A DNA stretch of 64,000 nt, from contig CAVRSV010000001.1 of assembly GCA_963723965.1 (NCBI GenBank), positions 310,001 to 374,000 of the forward strand, in the 5' to 3' direction. Both the position numbers and the translations under genes were made by a program. Below are positions 43,943 through 53,381 of the stretch, piece by piece. Source of the DNA: JARRKC01 sp963723965 (GTDB lineage: Bacteria > Acidobacteriota > UBA6911 > RPQK01 > JAPXNP01). The notes under the pieces are model-generated. The model worked only from the letters and a program-made list of their open reading frames with translations. It ran no database searches and was not told the DNA's origin. How positions within the stretch are numbered: the stretch's first letter is position 1; each line of letters begins with the position of its first letter.

Positions 43943-44010
43943 TATTGCTTTCTTAGGGTACTGACTGGATTTCCGGGAGGATGAGGGCGACTGGCAGGAT
44001 GAGACGCGGC

Positions 44011-44056
44011 TTTCTCCGACACCTATCTGTAAAGATATCCGACACTCTCGGAGAAA
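44011..44056. repeat. long inverted repeat in gap between BNR and PEP-CTERM genes
   Basis: Arms TTTCTCCGA (44011-44019) and TCGGAGAAA (44048-44056) flank an inner TATCT-GTAA-AGATA stem and two copies of TCCGACAC. It could form a cruciform or act as a 3' hairpin of the BNR gene, but no T-run follows in either orientation. Confidence 0.4.
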
Positions 44057-44098
44057 AAAGGGCTGAACGATGTGAGAGCGCCCACGCTTTCCCGCAGC

Positions 44099-46662
44099 CT
44101 ACTCGAGGGGAGTGACCGGGATCGTGGAAAGAACACCCCCCCCAAAACGGAGACCGATGGCGGCAAAGTCGGCATCCGATTCGAGGATGAGAAGCCCACT
44201 AAAATCCTGGGGAAGGTCCGTGAACGCTTCACTGAGGAAGCGGGCTCCCTGGCGGCCGCCTGGCGAGAACTCGAACGGGCGGCTGCCGACCAGCGTCCCC
44301 TGGTCGTTGTAGAGAGAAAGTGTCACGGTATCGGAGCCCGCTCGTACCAGCGCGATTCCGGTACGGAGACTCGCTGAACGTTCGGCGAAGAGGACAAAGC
44401 GTTTCCCGTAATGGGAAGGCAGGACGCTCGCCTCCGGGCCCGAAGCGTACTTGAAGATGGCAACGCCGCTGATTCCGGGCTGGTCCGATTCGACCGACAC
44501 GAACCCGGTGCGAGGTGGAATTGAAGTGCCACGGCTCTCCAGCACCTCTGTTGCGTGAGGGGCTAGATGCAGCGAGACCTCGCTGTGACTGCCGTCGGCC
44601 AGCGGCAACTCTTGGGGCGAACCGTCGACAGCGAGAATGGACAACAACCCCGTCGCTGCGCTCGAGGCGTTCAGATTGTTGACGGCGAACTGCATGGACA
44701 AGCCACTGCCGTCCCCGTAGTGGGGAAAGAGAAAGGCGCTGCGGGCGGACTCCTGCGAATCGAGATCGACAATGGGAATCGTCGAGAGAACGCCATTCCC
44801 GAAACGCAGGCCCACTGCCGTGAGCAGGGCGGGCGACTCGATCACGAGGAGACCCTGGAACTCGGAGGGGACGTCGAGGAGTTCGTCGACGAACTTGGCC
44901 TCTTGAGTCGCGGCCATCGGGTAGTCGCCGCTCTCCACGAGTGTGCCGTCCAGCGAATACAGCGCCAGAGACACAGGCTGGTTTGGACTGAGGCGCGCCA
45001 GTGCAATCCCCGTCCGGAGTCTGTCGGAACGCTCGACGAACAAAGCAAATCGGCGACCCGGACTGGAGGGCAGGACGCTGGCCTCCGGGCCGGACGCATA
45101 TCGAAAGATGGCGACGCCGCTGGCCTCGGGCTGGTCCAACTCCACGCGAATGAAACCGACGCGCACCGGGTCGGATGTCCCGAGCGTGGTCAGAACGCGA
45201 GTGCTCTTCGGCGGTATACTCAGATCAACCGAACTCATCGAACCCAGATCCGCAAAAGGAAGCTCCTGCGGGTCGCCGGCCTGATCGTAGACCGCCAACC
45301 GCCCGGATGCCGTTTGATCCGAAGGGTTGTTGATCGCCACCTGCATCGAGAGGCCCTGGCCATCGCCGTAATGAGGGAAATAGAAGGCGGGCCCGGAGTC
45401 ATGGGTGGCAAACAGGTAGCGCAGACCCGTTTCTGAATCGGGCGAACTTCGAAATGCCGCAACGCGTTGCCCGCCGGGCGTGGAAGCCAGACGGGGGGAG
45501 TCAATCCCTGGTGAAAGGCGAGTCACGACTTGGGTCGGCTCCGACCACGCTCCGTTCCAGTCCGCGCCCCACAATCCCTCCCAGAGTTGCCCGGGGCCGA
45601 CGAACTTGCGGACCAACCCAACCCAGTGAACGACGCCACTGGAGTCCGTGGCCAGCCCGTCTCCATTCTGTTCCCCCCAGGCGCCGAAGATGTTGGTGGC
45701 GATGTCTCCCCAGGTGACGCCCCGATCGGGAGACGTTCGGTACTTGCGGCCGACGCCGGTGGGAGCGCCAGGAGGGCCGCCCGTCCAGACGATGTGGACC
45801 TGGTCTCCCGTAAATGCGATTCCATGAGGGGACCGGGTGCTCTGCGTCAGCGGGTCTCCACTCGGGTCGAATTCATCCAGTTTGGCGGGCGCGCTCCAGG
45901 TCGAACCGCCGTCGAACGAATGGGAATACCGCAGCCAGCGGCTAACCGCCTGCGAATCAGCCGAAGGGCCGTAATCATTCCACGCAGCATGCAGTCCATC
46001 CCGATCGTCTATCTCGAACTGGAAAATCTGAGGAGTGAAATCGGCAGGAATGTCCGGATCCAGCTGGACCGGCTCGGACCAGTGAGCTCCCCCGTCACTC
46101 GATCGGGTATAGAAGAGTCCCTTGGTTCCGGACGTCCTGGAAAACATCAGGTGCAGGTTGCCGGTCGAATCCGCACGCAGCCGGATACGGTTCGTCCTCG
46201 GTTGTTCGATCGCGAGTTCGACGGGAGTACTCCATCGATCCGACTGCAGCGCGTCGGCGATCGCCGCGCTGCTGTAGTAGAGAGAGCCCGCCTGCCCATT
46301 CTGCACCCAGGCCAGATGCAGTCGGTCGGCGCCGTCAACGCAGGCCGAGGCTGCGTCGATGCGGCCTCCCGTAACCCGGACCAGGTCCACCGGCCCCTGC
46401 CAGATGCCATCGCGGAATCGGGCGTAGCGGAGGAGACTGAACTGGTCACTGCCCGGAACAACAGGCGTTGATCAGAGTCTTGTGACCAGAACAGGTGAAT
46501 CGAGCCGTGATGGTCGGCCACGAGATAGGGCTCATAGCGGACGAAGGTACCGGCATCCGAAAGCCGGTAGGGGAGGCCCAGCCACTCTCCCGCGGCCAGG
46601 TCCGATGTCAGGCAGGCTGCCGCAATCAGCAACAGACTGCCGGACAAGGTAATCGCCCGCAA
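44099..46662 (-). CDS. secreted BNR/sialidase-like propeller protein with duplicated C-terminal domain; frameshift near 46.46 kb
   Basis: A ~850-residue protein. It has a signal peptide (TLSGSLLLIAAACLTSDLAAG), then a beta-propeller with Asp-box repeats: SSDGGAHWSEP, SFDGGSTWSAP and SPDRGVTWGD. Two ~210-residue copies of an acidobacterial-looking domain follow (YFPHYGDGQGLSMQVAINNP and LFPHYGDGSGLSMQFAVNNL, each ending GLRFG-G-VLSTIP). Near 46455-46475 the frame changes: HLFWSQDSDQ should continue as VVPGSDQFSLLRYARFRDGI. The span of 2564 bp is one base short of a multiple of three. TTG 46662 is the best start I can see. Catalytic sialidase residues are not evident; it probably binds glycans. 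Confidence 0.72.
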
Positions 46663-46973
46663 CCACCTGGATGTGTTCAGAATGAGTCCTTTCGGCCAGG
46701 GCTTCCGCCGCCCGCGTCCTGGGTTTTGCCGACTCTGCAGAGAGGGCGTCCCGTCTCGACCTTGTCAGGATAATATGAGCATCCGCAGCGCCAGGTTTCA
46801 TGCCTGCCGCGGTCGGCCGGACGAAAGAGGTGCGAACTCCCGGTCGGAGCGCCGAAATGAATAAAGCTGAGGCCCTTTCCCGCCGCTATTGAAGGTGGGA
46901 GTGCCCTGCCTTCGACTCCGGACCCGGCGGAGGTGCCCGTCGGCCGGAGGATTGCGAAAGGAATTCCTCGAGT
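46663..46973. other. divergent gap without a supported gene
   Basis: This separates the BNR gene (leftward) from the histidine kinase (rightward). No coding signal stands out. A GG-N10-GC pattern at 46942-46955 lies too close to ATG 46974 to be a convincing sigma-54 promoter. Nothing else can be supported. Confidence 0.35.
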
Positions 46974-49520
46974 ATGATCGGGCGAGACCCGAAGATGAAT
47001 CAGCAAAACCGACGAACCGACTGGGAGGAGCATCCCGAACAGTCTCCGGGAGAAGAATCCCGGCGCCGTGGCGGTCTAAACAGCGACAAACGCTTCCGGG
47101 CGTTCGCCGAAGCCTCATTTGAAGGGATCATCATCGTCGAGCGGGGACGCGTCGTCGACGCTAACGCCCGGCTCTGCGAGATCCTGGGGTACGAACTCAG
47201 TGAACTCCTCGGGCGGGAGGTGTTCGACTTCGTTGCCCCTGAGGATCGAGATGTTGTCCGGGCCCGTATTGATTCGCAGTCGGCGGAGCCCTACGAGCAT
47301 CGGGCTCTGCGCAAGGACGGGGCAACGATCGACGTCGAGGTCTGTGGCAGGAGAACACTCTATCAGGGCCGTCCTTGTAGAATCACCGCGCTGCTCGATA
47401 TCACGAAACATCGGGCGGCGGAGCAGGCGGCACTCGAGAGTGAGCGACGCTTTCGCGCCCTGTTCGAAGCCGCGCCCGACGCGATCTTTCTTGCCGATCC
47501 CGAATCGGGCCGGATCCTGGACGCCAACGCTGCGGCAGTTCGCCTCCTGGGCAAACCTCTGAAGGAGATCATCGGTCTGCACCAGGCGGATCTGCATCCC
47601 CACGAGCGTTCGGAGTTCAGCCGCGAGGCGTTCCGGGGGCATCTCAAATCGATCATTGACGGCGGTCGGGCCCGCCCGGTCGAGAACCTCGTAGTCCGCC
47701 GCGACGGGAGCCACGTTCCCGTCGAGGTGCTGGCCGAACTCGTGCACCTGCAGGGTCGGCCCGTCATCCAGGGGGTCTTTCGGGACCTGACGGAACGGAA
47801 GCGCGCCGAGAAGGCGCTCGAGTATCGCCTCGAATTCGAGGACATCATTGCCTCCATCTCGACGACCTTCATCAATGTTGCCCCCAACGAAGTCGATGCG
47901 GAGATCACGAAGGCTCTCGAGCGTCTCGGGGAATTTGCGGATGTCGACCGGAGCTACGTCTTTCAGTTCCGGGACAACTGCACGAAGATGGACAACACAC
48001 ATGAATGGTGTCGCCCCGGAATCGCATCCCACCGTCACAGGCTGCAGAACCTGAATGTCGACGACTTCAGCGTCGCCCGCGATGTTCTTCGCTGTCGGCG
48101 CGTCCTCCAGATGACGAATCTGGAAGATCTCCCTCCTGGAGCGCGGAAGGAGCGCCGGGAATTCGAGACCCAGGGGATCCGGTCACTGGTGCATGTGCCT
48201 CTGTTCTGCGGGGACACGCCGATCGGCCTCTTCGGGTTCGATTCGGTGCGGGCGGAGAGACGCTGGACGGAGGATATCCTTTCGCTACTCAGGACGGTCG
48301 GCGAAGTTCTGGCCGGCCTGCTCGCCCGAGGTCGAGCCGAAGCCGAGAAAGCTAAACTCGCGGAGCAGTTGCGACAGGCCCAGAAGATGGAGGCGATCGG
48401 TCAACTGGCCGGCGGCATCGCCCACGATTTCAACAATCTCCTCACAGTCATCGGTGGGCACGCCGAGTTAGCCAGGCTCCGGCTGGGACCAAACGAGGCC
48501 GTTTCCGAGCATCTCAAAGAAATCGAGGTGGCCCAGGACCGAGCGTCCAGCCTGACCCGCCAGCTCCTGGCCTTCGGGCGGAAACAGAATCTCGAGGAGA
48601 GAGTGGTCAATCCGAACACCATCATCGAGCAGCTCCAGAAGATGCTTCGGAGAGTGATCGGAGAAGATATCGAATTGCGGACGGATTGCGATCCGGATCT
48701 GTATAACATCCGGGTGGACCCCGGGCAGCTGGAGCAGGTGATCACCAATCTGGCCGTCAACGCCCGGGACGCCATGCCCTCGGGAGGAGTCCTCTCTGTA
48801 TCGACGCGGAATGTGGTGCTGGGGGACGAGCTCCCCGACACGTCCGACGCCATCGTGCCGGGTGAATACGTGCGGATCTCGGTGCAGGACACCGGGACCG
48901 GGATCGACGAGCAAAACATTCCCCGAATCTTCGAACCCTTTTTCACCACGAAGGCACAGGGAAAAGGGACCGGTCTGGGCCTTTCGACCGTATACGGCAT
49001 CATCCGTCAGAGTCGCGGCTATGTCTGCTGTCAGAGCAATCCCTCCAACGGGACGACATTCGAGATATACCTTCCGCGCAGCGACGAGGGTCTGTCAGTG
49101 GAAACTCCGGAAGGACAGGCAGCCCCAGCGATCACGAGCATCGGCAGGGGAAGGACGATCCTTGTCGTGGAAGACGAATCAGCGGTTCGCTCTCTCGTTT
49201 CCCGAATCCTGCGAAGCGCCGGCTTCATCGTACTCGAGGCCGCCAACGGCTGGGAGGCCCTGCGGGAGATTCGTCTGTATCGGCCGCGGATCGACCTGGT
49301 TCTCACGGACATCGTCATGCCGGGGATGCGAGGCCCAAGTTTGGTGGCGCGCATCCACGAGGAAGCCGGGTACGAGCAGGTCCGTACGCTCTTCATGTCG
49401 GGTTACGCCGGTCCCGTCCTCGACCACGCAAGCGAGCGCAACGAGGGGGGCCCCGTTTTGCGCAAGCCGTTTCGGCGACAGGACGTGTTGGACAAGGTTG
49501 TCTCTCTGCTGGACGAGTAG
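46974..49520 (+). CDS. hybrid sensor histidine kinase (PAS-PAS-GAF-HisKA-HATPase-REC)
   Basis: A 848-residue soluble kinase without membrane segments. Two PAS domains (~40-165 with FAEASFEGIIIVERGRVVDA; ~165-290 with LFEAAPDAIFLADPESGRI) are followed by a GAF domain (~295-450). HisKA has His484 in GGIAHDFNNLL. The ATPase domain has NLAVNARDAMPSGG, DTGTGID and GKGTGLGLSTVYG. A C-terminal receiver (~725-845) has acceptor Asp779 in LVLTDIVMPGM and late Lys in VLRKPF. It senses a cytoplasmic signal and phosphorylates its own receiver, then an unseen partner. No cognate regulator is adjacent. The next gene is glutamate dehydrogenase, 264 bp away. Confidence 0.93.
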   Translation: MIGRDPKMNQQNRRTDWEEHPEQSPGEESRRRGGLNSDKRFRAFAEASFEGIIIVERGRVVDANARLCEILGYELSELLGREVFDFVAPEDRDVVRARIDSQSAEPYEHRALRKDGATIDVEVCGRRTLYQGRPCRITALLDITKHRAAEQAALESERRFRALFEAAPDAIFLADPESGRILDANAAAVRLLGKPLKEIIGLHQADLHPHERSEFSREAFRGHLKSIIDGGRARPVENLVVRRDGSHVPVEVLAELVHLQGRPVIQGVFRDLTERKRAEKALEYRLEFEDIIASISTTFINVAPNEVDAEITKALERLGEFADVDRSYVFQFRDNCTKMDNTHEWCRPGIASHRHRLQNLNVDDFSVARDVLRCRRVLQMTNLEDLPPGARKERREFETQGIRSLVHVPLFCGDTPIGLFGFDSVRAERRWTEDILSLLRTVGEVLAGLLARGRAEAEKAKLAEQLRQAQKMEAIGQLAGGIAHDFNNLLTVIGGHAELARLRLGPNEAVSEHLKEIEVAQDRASSLTRQLLAFGRKQNLEERVVNPNTIIEQLQKMLRRVIGEDIELRTDCDPDLYNIRVDPGQLEQVITNLAVNARDAMPSGGVLSVSTRNVVLGDELPDTSDAIVPGEYVRISVQDTGTGIDEQNIPRIFEPFFTTKAQGKGTGLGLSTVYGIIRQSRGYVCCQSNPSNGTTFEIYLPRSDEGLSVETPEGQAAPAITSIGRGRTILVVEDESAVRSLVSRILRSAGFIVLEAANGWEALREIRLYRPRIDLVLTDIVMPGMRGPSLVARIHEEAGYEQVRTLFMSGYAGPVLDHASERNEGGPVLRKPFRRQDVLDKVVSLLDE

Positions 49521-49784
49521 CGGACTCGCGGCTTTCCTCTCCAAGGTGCCATAATTGAACCGTGGTGGGCGATCCCGCATGCGTCTCCCAGTCTCGGCGG
49601 TACTCCCACGGCCACTTCGGGCGATCTCTCTCCCCGTCTGCACGGTTCCGGCCAGCTGTCCACGGGGTCGATCGGAGTGCGGCGCCATCGCCATCCGCCA
49701 TGGAGCGAACGACGTCCATGACCGGGCTCTGCCAAACCCACCGTCCCCTCACCTGACACTCTCTCTTGCATGAGGTGAACCAAC

Positions 49785-51056
49785 ATGAGCATTGGACAAG
49801 CAGTGCAGGAAGAACGCGAAAACCCCTACGATGTGGCTCTGGAGAATTTCGACATCGCGGCACGGCACCTCGAACTCGAGGATGACGTGGCCGCCATGAT
49901 CAAGTACCCGGAGCGAGCACTCATCGTCAATGTCCCGGTCCGTACCGACGACGGTCACATCAAGCGCTTCCAGGGATACCGGGTCCAGCACAATACCGCG
50001 CGCGGGCCAGCCAAGGGAGGGATCCGCTTCCATCCCAATGTGACCCTGGACGAGGTGAAGGCATTGGCCACCTGGATGACCTGGAAATGCGCGGTGGTGA
50101 ACATCCCCTTCGGAGGAGGAAAGGGAGGCGTGACCTGCAATCCCAAGGAACTGTCGGTTGCGGAGACCGAGCGACTGACCCGGCGCTACGCCAGCAGCAT
50201 CCTGCCCCTCATCGGTCCCGAACAGGATATTCCCGCACCCGACGTCTATACGAACCCCCAGATCATGGCCTGGATCATGGACACCTACAGCATGACCAAG
50301 GGCTATTCCGTCCCGGGTGTGGTTACCGGGAAGCCCGTGAGTCTCGGAGGATCACTGGGACGGAACGAAGCCACGGGTCGGGGCGTGTTCTACACGATTC
50401 AAAGTGCCTGCGAACATCTGCGGATTCCCCTGAAAGGGAGCAAGGTGGTCGTGCAGGGGTTTGGCAACGCCGGATCGGTCGCGGCTCACCTGCTGGACAG
50501 TCACCAGGCGTACGTCGTCGCGGTCAATGACTCCCGTGGCTGCATCTACAACAAGGACGGACTCGACATCCCCAAGCTCATGCTCCACAAGGAGAGGACC
50601 GGGACCGTCGTGGGATTCCCGGCGTCGGAATCCATCCTGGAACAGGAGATGTTCTCGCTGGATTGCGACGTCCTCGTCCCCGCCGCACTCGAAAACGCGG
50701 TCAACCTCGGGAATGCCGGACAGATCAAGGCGAAGATCGTGGCCGAAGCAGCCAACGGCCCCTGTACTCCCGAAGCCGATAGGATCCTGGACGCTGCGGG
50801 GAGGTTCGTGATCCCGGACATCCTCTGCAACGCCGGAGGGGTGACCGTCTCCTACTTCGAGTGGGTTCAGGATGAACAGCATCTCTTTTGGGAAGCGCAG
50901 GACATCTTCAATCGCCTCGAGCGGGTGATGAAGGCGAGCTTTGAGGACGTGCTCAAGATCCACCGGGACCGAAAGGTCAGCATGCGCATCGCGGCCAACA
51001 TGCTGGGGGTCGGCCGAGTGGCGGAAGCCATTCGTCTGAGAGGGCTGTACCCCTGA
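49785..51056 (+). CDS. gdhA: glutamate dehydrogenase (Glu/Leu/Phe/Val family)
   Basis: A 423-residue enzyme interconverting glutamate and 2-oxoglutarate plus ammonia with NAD(P). GPAKGGIRFHPNVTLDEVKALA and WKCAVVNIPFGGGKGGV hold the substrate-binding and catalytic Lys residues. VVVQGFGNAGSVAAHLL is the dinucleotide fold, and CNAGGVTVSYFEWVQD is the conserved late stretch. The cofactor cannot be told from sequence by eye. Length fits the hexameric bacterial/archaeal-type enzyme. GAGGTG nine bases before ATG 49785 supports the start. It ends 35 bp from the convergent hydrolase gene. Confidence 0.94.
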   Translation: MSIGQAVQEERENPYDVALENFDIAARHLELEDDVAAMIKYPERALIVNVPVRTDDGHIKRFQGYRVQHNTARGPAKGGIRFHPNVTLDEVKALATWMTWKCAVVNIPFGGGKGGVTCNPKELSVAETERLTRRYASSILPLIGPEQDIPAPDVYTNPQIMAWIMDTYSMTKGYSVPGVVTGKPVSLGGSLGRNEATGRGVFYTIQSACEHLRIPLKGSKVVVQGFGNAGSVAAHLLDSHQAYVVAVNDSRGCIYNKDGLDIPKLMLHKERTGTVVGFPASESILEQEMFSLDCDVLVPAALENAVNLGNAGQIKAKIVAEAANGPCTPEADRILDAAGRFVIPDILCNAGGVTVSYFEWVQDEQHLFWEAQDIFNRLERVMKASFEDVLKIHRDRKVSMRIAANMLGVGRVAEAIRLRGLYP

Positions 51057-51090
51057 GCGGCGAAACAGTTGCTGAAGCACGCGGGGAGAG

Positions 51091-52857
51091 TCAACCCTGC
51101 GACTGCGTGTGATCGAGGATCCAGGAGGCAATCAGTTCGAGTGCTTTCGGAGCGATGGTCTCTTCGATGCGGGAGTATTCGGAGACTGCACCCGTTCGGG
51201 CCGTCTGGAAGAGATGGTTCAGGCCGGGGAGTTCCACGACCTTGAAGTCCCGATTCCCTCCTTCCCGAAGTGCCTTTGAGATGGCTTCCAGATCTTCCCG
51301 GGGAGGCACCTGGAGGTCCAGAGATCCGTTGACGGCCAGCACGGGACAGCGGACCCTCCGCAGAGCCGGGGCGGGATCGTAGGACACGAAGAAGCGAAGC
51401 CACGGAGAATTGACCATGCGAACCTGCGCCTCGAGAAACGTTCGCGTAATCCCTGCGCGTGTCCTCTCGTCATCGCTCATCTCGGCCATTTTCTCGTCGA
51501 TCAAATCCCAGAGTTTCCGCTCGGCGAGCTGCGGATTCGTCTCGGTTTTGACAATCTGGATCATGGCCAGCTGAATCTCCAGGTTTCGTGCGACTTCCTG
51601 CTCACTCCGGCCGGCGGCGCGTCCCATGAGCTGCGACTGCTTCACGAGGATTTGCTCCCCGGGGACGCCTGTGCCCGCCATGAGAACGATGAACGCCACG
51701 TCGGGAGATTTGGCGGCGGCCAGGGGCGCCACGACGCCTCCTTCGCTATGACCGACCAGCCCGATGCGTTTTGGATCGATTTCGGGGCGGGTCTGCAGGT
51801 AACGCAGTGCGCACAAGGCATCGTCTGCGAAGTCGAGAGTGGTGGAATCCGAAGTATTCCCGGTGGATCCTCCGACTCCCCGATCATCGGTACGCAAAAC
51901 AGCCAGGCCCTTGCGGGTCAGATAGTCGGCGAGCACCAGAAAAGGACGGTGCCCCATGACCATCTCGTTGCGGTCTTGCGCTCCCGATCCCGAGATCAGG
52001 ATAACCGCCGGACAGGGACTCTCCGAACGGGGGCGGGTGAGGGTCCCTGCCAGCTGGATCCCGGCCGTCGGGTTCTCGTAGGTCACCTCCTCCTCTATGT
52101 ACGGATAGGGAGGCTTGGGTTCCTGGGGCCTGCGAAGGGCCGCTTCCTTGTCCGTTTTCTCGAACACGAGGGGTAAGGTGGTTCCCCCCTGACTCCATTC
52201 GCCCTGGACGGCGGTTCGATCCGCATTGAACGTACCCTCGAAGGAGGCGATGGGCATGGTCATTTCGAAGCTCAACCTCTCGTCCGTCATGGTGATCTTG
52301 GCAACCGCCAGATCGCGGGCGCCCTGGTCGATGCTGTCGAGCGTGGCCGAAAGCTTGCCGTCGGGGGCACGAAAGATCTTCAAGATGAGGCGAAGCTCGG
52401 TCGTGCCCGCTTTCAGGGTTCCCATCCACATGCTGTCCAGCTTCAGCGCCGCTCTCTCCTTTGCCTCCGCTTCTAGATCGGCCGGGGAGAGATGCCTGAG
52501 CCGGAAGGGAAGGCGCGATGCACCCTGGCTGAACTCCCCGGAGATTTCACGGCCGTCGTCCGATACGGTACCCGTAAAGGTCGGATCTCCGGGTATACCG
52601 GGCATCTTGAACGACACCTGGGCACCCTCAATCGCCACCTTCTCCAGCGCCATGGACTTGATGCCCTGTGCGGGGATATCGATGGTGCCTCGCCATGCTG
52701 ACTCATTCTGGGTCAGTTCGACGGTGACCGCGAGATCGCCATTTGGGAGCGTAATCGCCCCCCTCCAGCGGCCAGCCGGGCCCTCCTGAGCAAACGAAAC
52801 TGTTCCGAGCAATGTAATTGCGAGCAGCCCCCAGTAGACAGGACGACCATGAATCAT
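51091..52857 (-). CDS. secreted alpha/beta hydrolase with N-terminal beta domain
   Basis: A 588-residue exported protein (signal peptide VYWGLLAITLLGTVSFAQ). Residues ~25-235 hold two related beta segments (GRWRGAITLPNGDLAVTVEL ... GEFSQGASRLPFRL and SMWMGTLKAGTTELRLILKI ... GEWSQGGTTLPLVF), an internal duplication. The C-terminal alpha/beta hydrolase has VILISGSGAQDRNE, the nucleophile elbow GHSEGG, LAVNGSLDLQVPP (acid) and LPGLNHLFQ (His). It is an esterase or peptidase-like enzyme acting outside the cytoplasm; the substrate is unknown. AAGGAGAAG precedes ATG 52857, and an unusual cluster of CGCGAGAA motifs lies just upstream. Confidence 0.88.
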   Translation of the reverse strand: MIHGRPVYWGLLAITLLGTVSFAQEGPAGRWRGAITLPNGDLAVTVELTQNESAWRGTIDIPAQGIKSMALEKVAIEGAQVSFKMPGIPGDPTFTGTVSDDGREISGEFSQGASRLPFRLRHLSPADLEAEAKERAALKLDSMWMGTLKAGTTELRLILKIFRAPDGKLSATLDSIDQGARDLAVAKITMTDERLSFEMTMPIASFEGTFNADRTAVQGEWSQGGTTLPLVFEKTDKEAALRRPQEPKPPYPYIEEEVTYENPTAGIQLAGTLTRPRSESPCPAVILISGSGAQDRNEMVMGHRPFLVLADYLTRKGLAVLRTDDRGVGGSTGNTSDSTTLDFADDALCALRYLQTRPEIDPKRIGLVGHSEGGVVAPLAAAKSPDVAFIVLMAGTGVPGEQILVKQSQLMGRAAGRSEQEVARNLEIQLAMIQIVKTETNPQLAERKLWDLIDEKMAEMSDDERTRAGITRTFLEAQVRMVNSPWLRFFVSYDPAPALRRVRCPVLAVNGSLDLQVPPREDLEAISKALREGGNRDFKVVELPGLNHLFQTARTGAVSEYSRIEETIAPKALELIASWILDHTQSQG

Positions 52858-52868
52858 CGAGCTTCTCC

Positions 52869-52932
52869 TTCTCGCGACATTGTCTCCTAGTACGCGAGAA
52901 GGGACACGAACATTCTCGCGAACATCCTCGCG
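52869..52932. promoter_or_regulatory. cluster of CGCGAGAA/TTCTCGCG motifs upstream of the hydrolase
   Basis: TTCTCGCG occurs at 52869-52876 and 52913-52920, its complement CGCGAGAA at 52893-52900, and a near copy TCCTCGCG at 52925-52932. The central pair forms an inverted repeat with 12-bp spacing, and CGAACATTCTCG is followed directly by CGAACATCCTCG. This looks like a multi-site operator between the divergent genes at 52857 and 53150. Confidence 0.45.
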
Positions 52933-53149
52933 GGGGTGGCGGATGTAAGCGCGCGGTCGCCATGGGGAGGTTCGAGGCGTTCGACCCTACCCGCAGGTCC
53001 GGCCGGAGTTCCGGAAGAAACCGCTTCACCCCTTCGAGCTGGCGGGCGGATGTCCTATAATCCCAGCGGCTGCGTGGTGGAGTTTTGCGATCTGTCCGCC
53101 ACGCCGGACGGTCCGCCACCCAGATGTAGACGCGGAAGGAGAACCGAGG

Positions 53150-53344
53150 ATGCGACGTGCCCACTTCCTCTGCCTGGCCTGCCTCATGCCGGTTACAGGT
53201 CTCCTGGCTGCCCATTCACATTCTGGCAAGACGGTCACTGCGGAGCTGGACGGGACCGTGCTCAAGCTCCATTTCGCCAACGATCCCTGCAACGACAGCC
53301 GACTGGCCGAAGTGAATGAGGAATTCTTCTCGGCGGGTTTTTGA
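53150..53344 (+). CDS. small exported protein of unknown function
   Basis: A 64-residue protein with a Cys-containing signal peptide (MRRAHFLCLACLMPVTGLLA) and a short mature part of ~43 residues (HSHSGKTVTAELDGTVLKLH ... NDPCNDSRLAEVNEEFFSAGF). GGAAGGAG lies 10-15 bases before ATG 53150. It stops 37 bp before the amidohydrolase gene, so it may be co-transcribed with it. I recognise no family. It is short enough that it could be a spurious reading frame, but the signal peptide and ribosome site argue for a gene. Confidence 0.5.
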   Translation: MRRAHFLCLACLMPVTGLLAAHSHSGKTVTAELDGTVLKLHFANDPCNDSRLAEVNEEFFSAGF

Positions 53345-53381
53345 AGCGGGGGGCGTGATTTCTCGGAGGGGATGAAAGACC

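Noticed and set aside
46942..46955. GG-N10-GC pattern before the histidine kinase
   Set aside because: It would place the transcription start about 7 bases before the ATG, and the -24 block reads TCGG rather than TTGG/CTGG.
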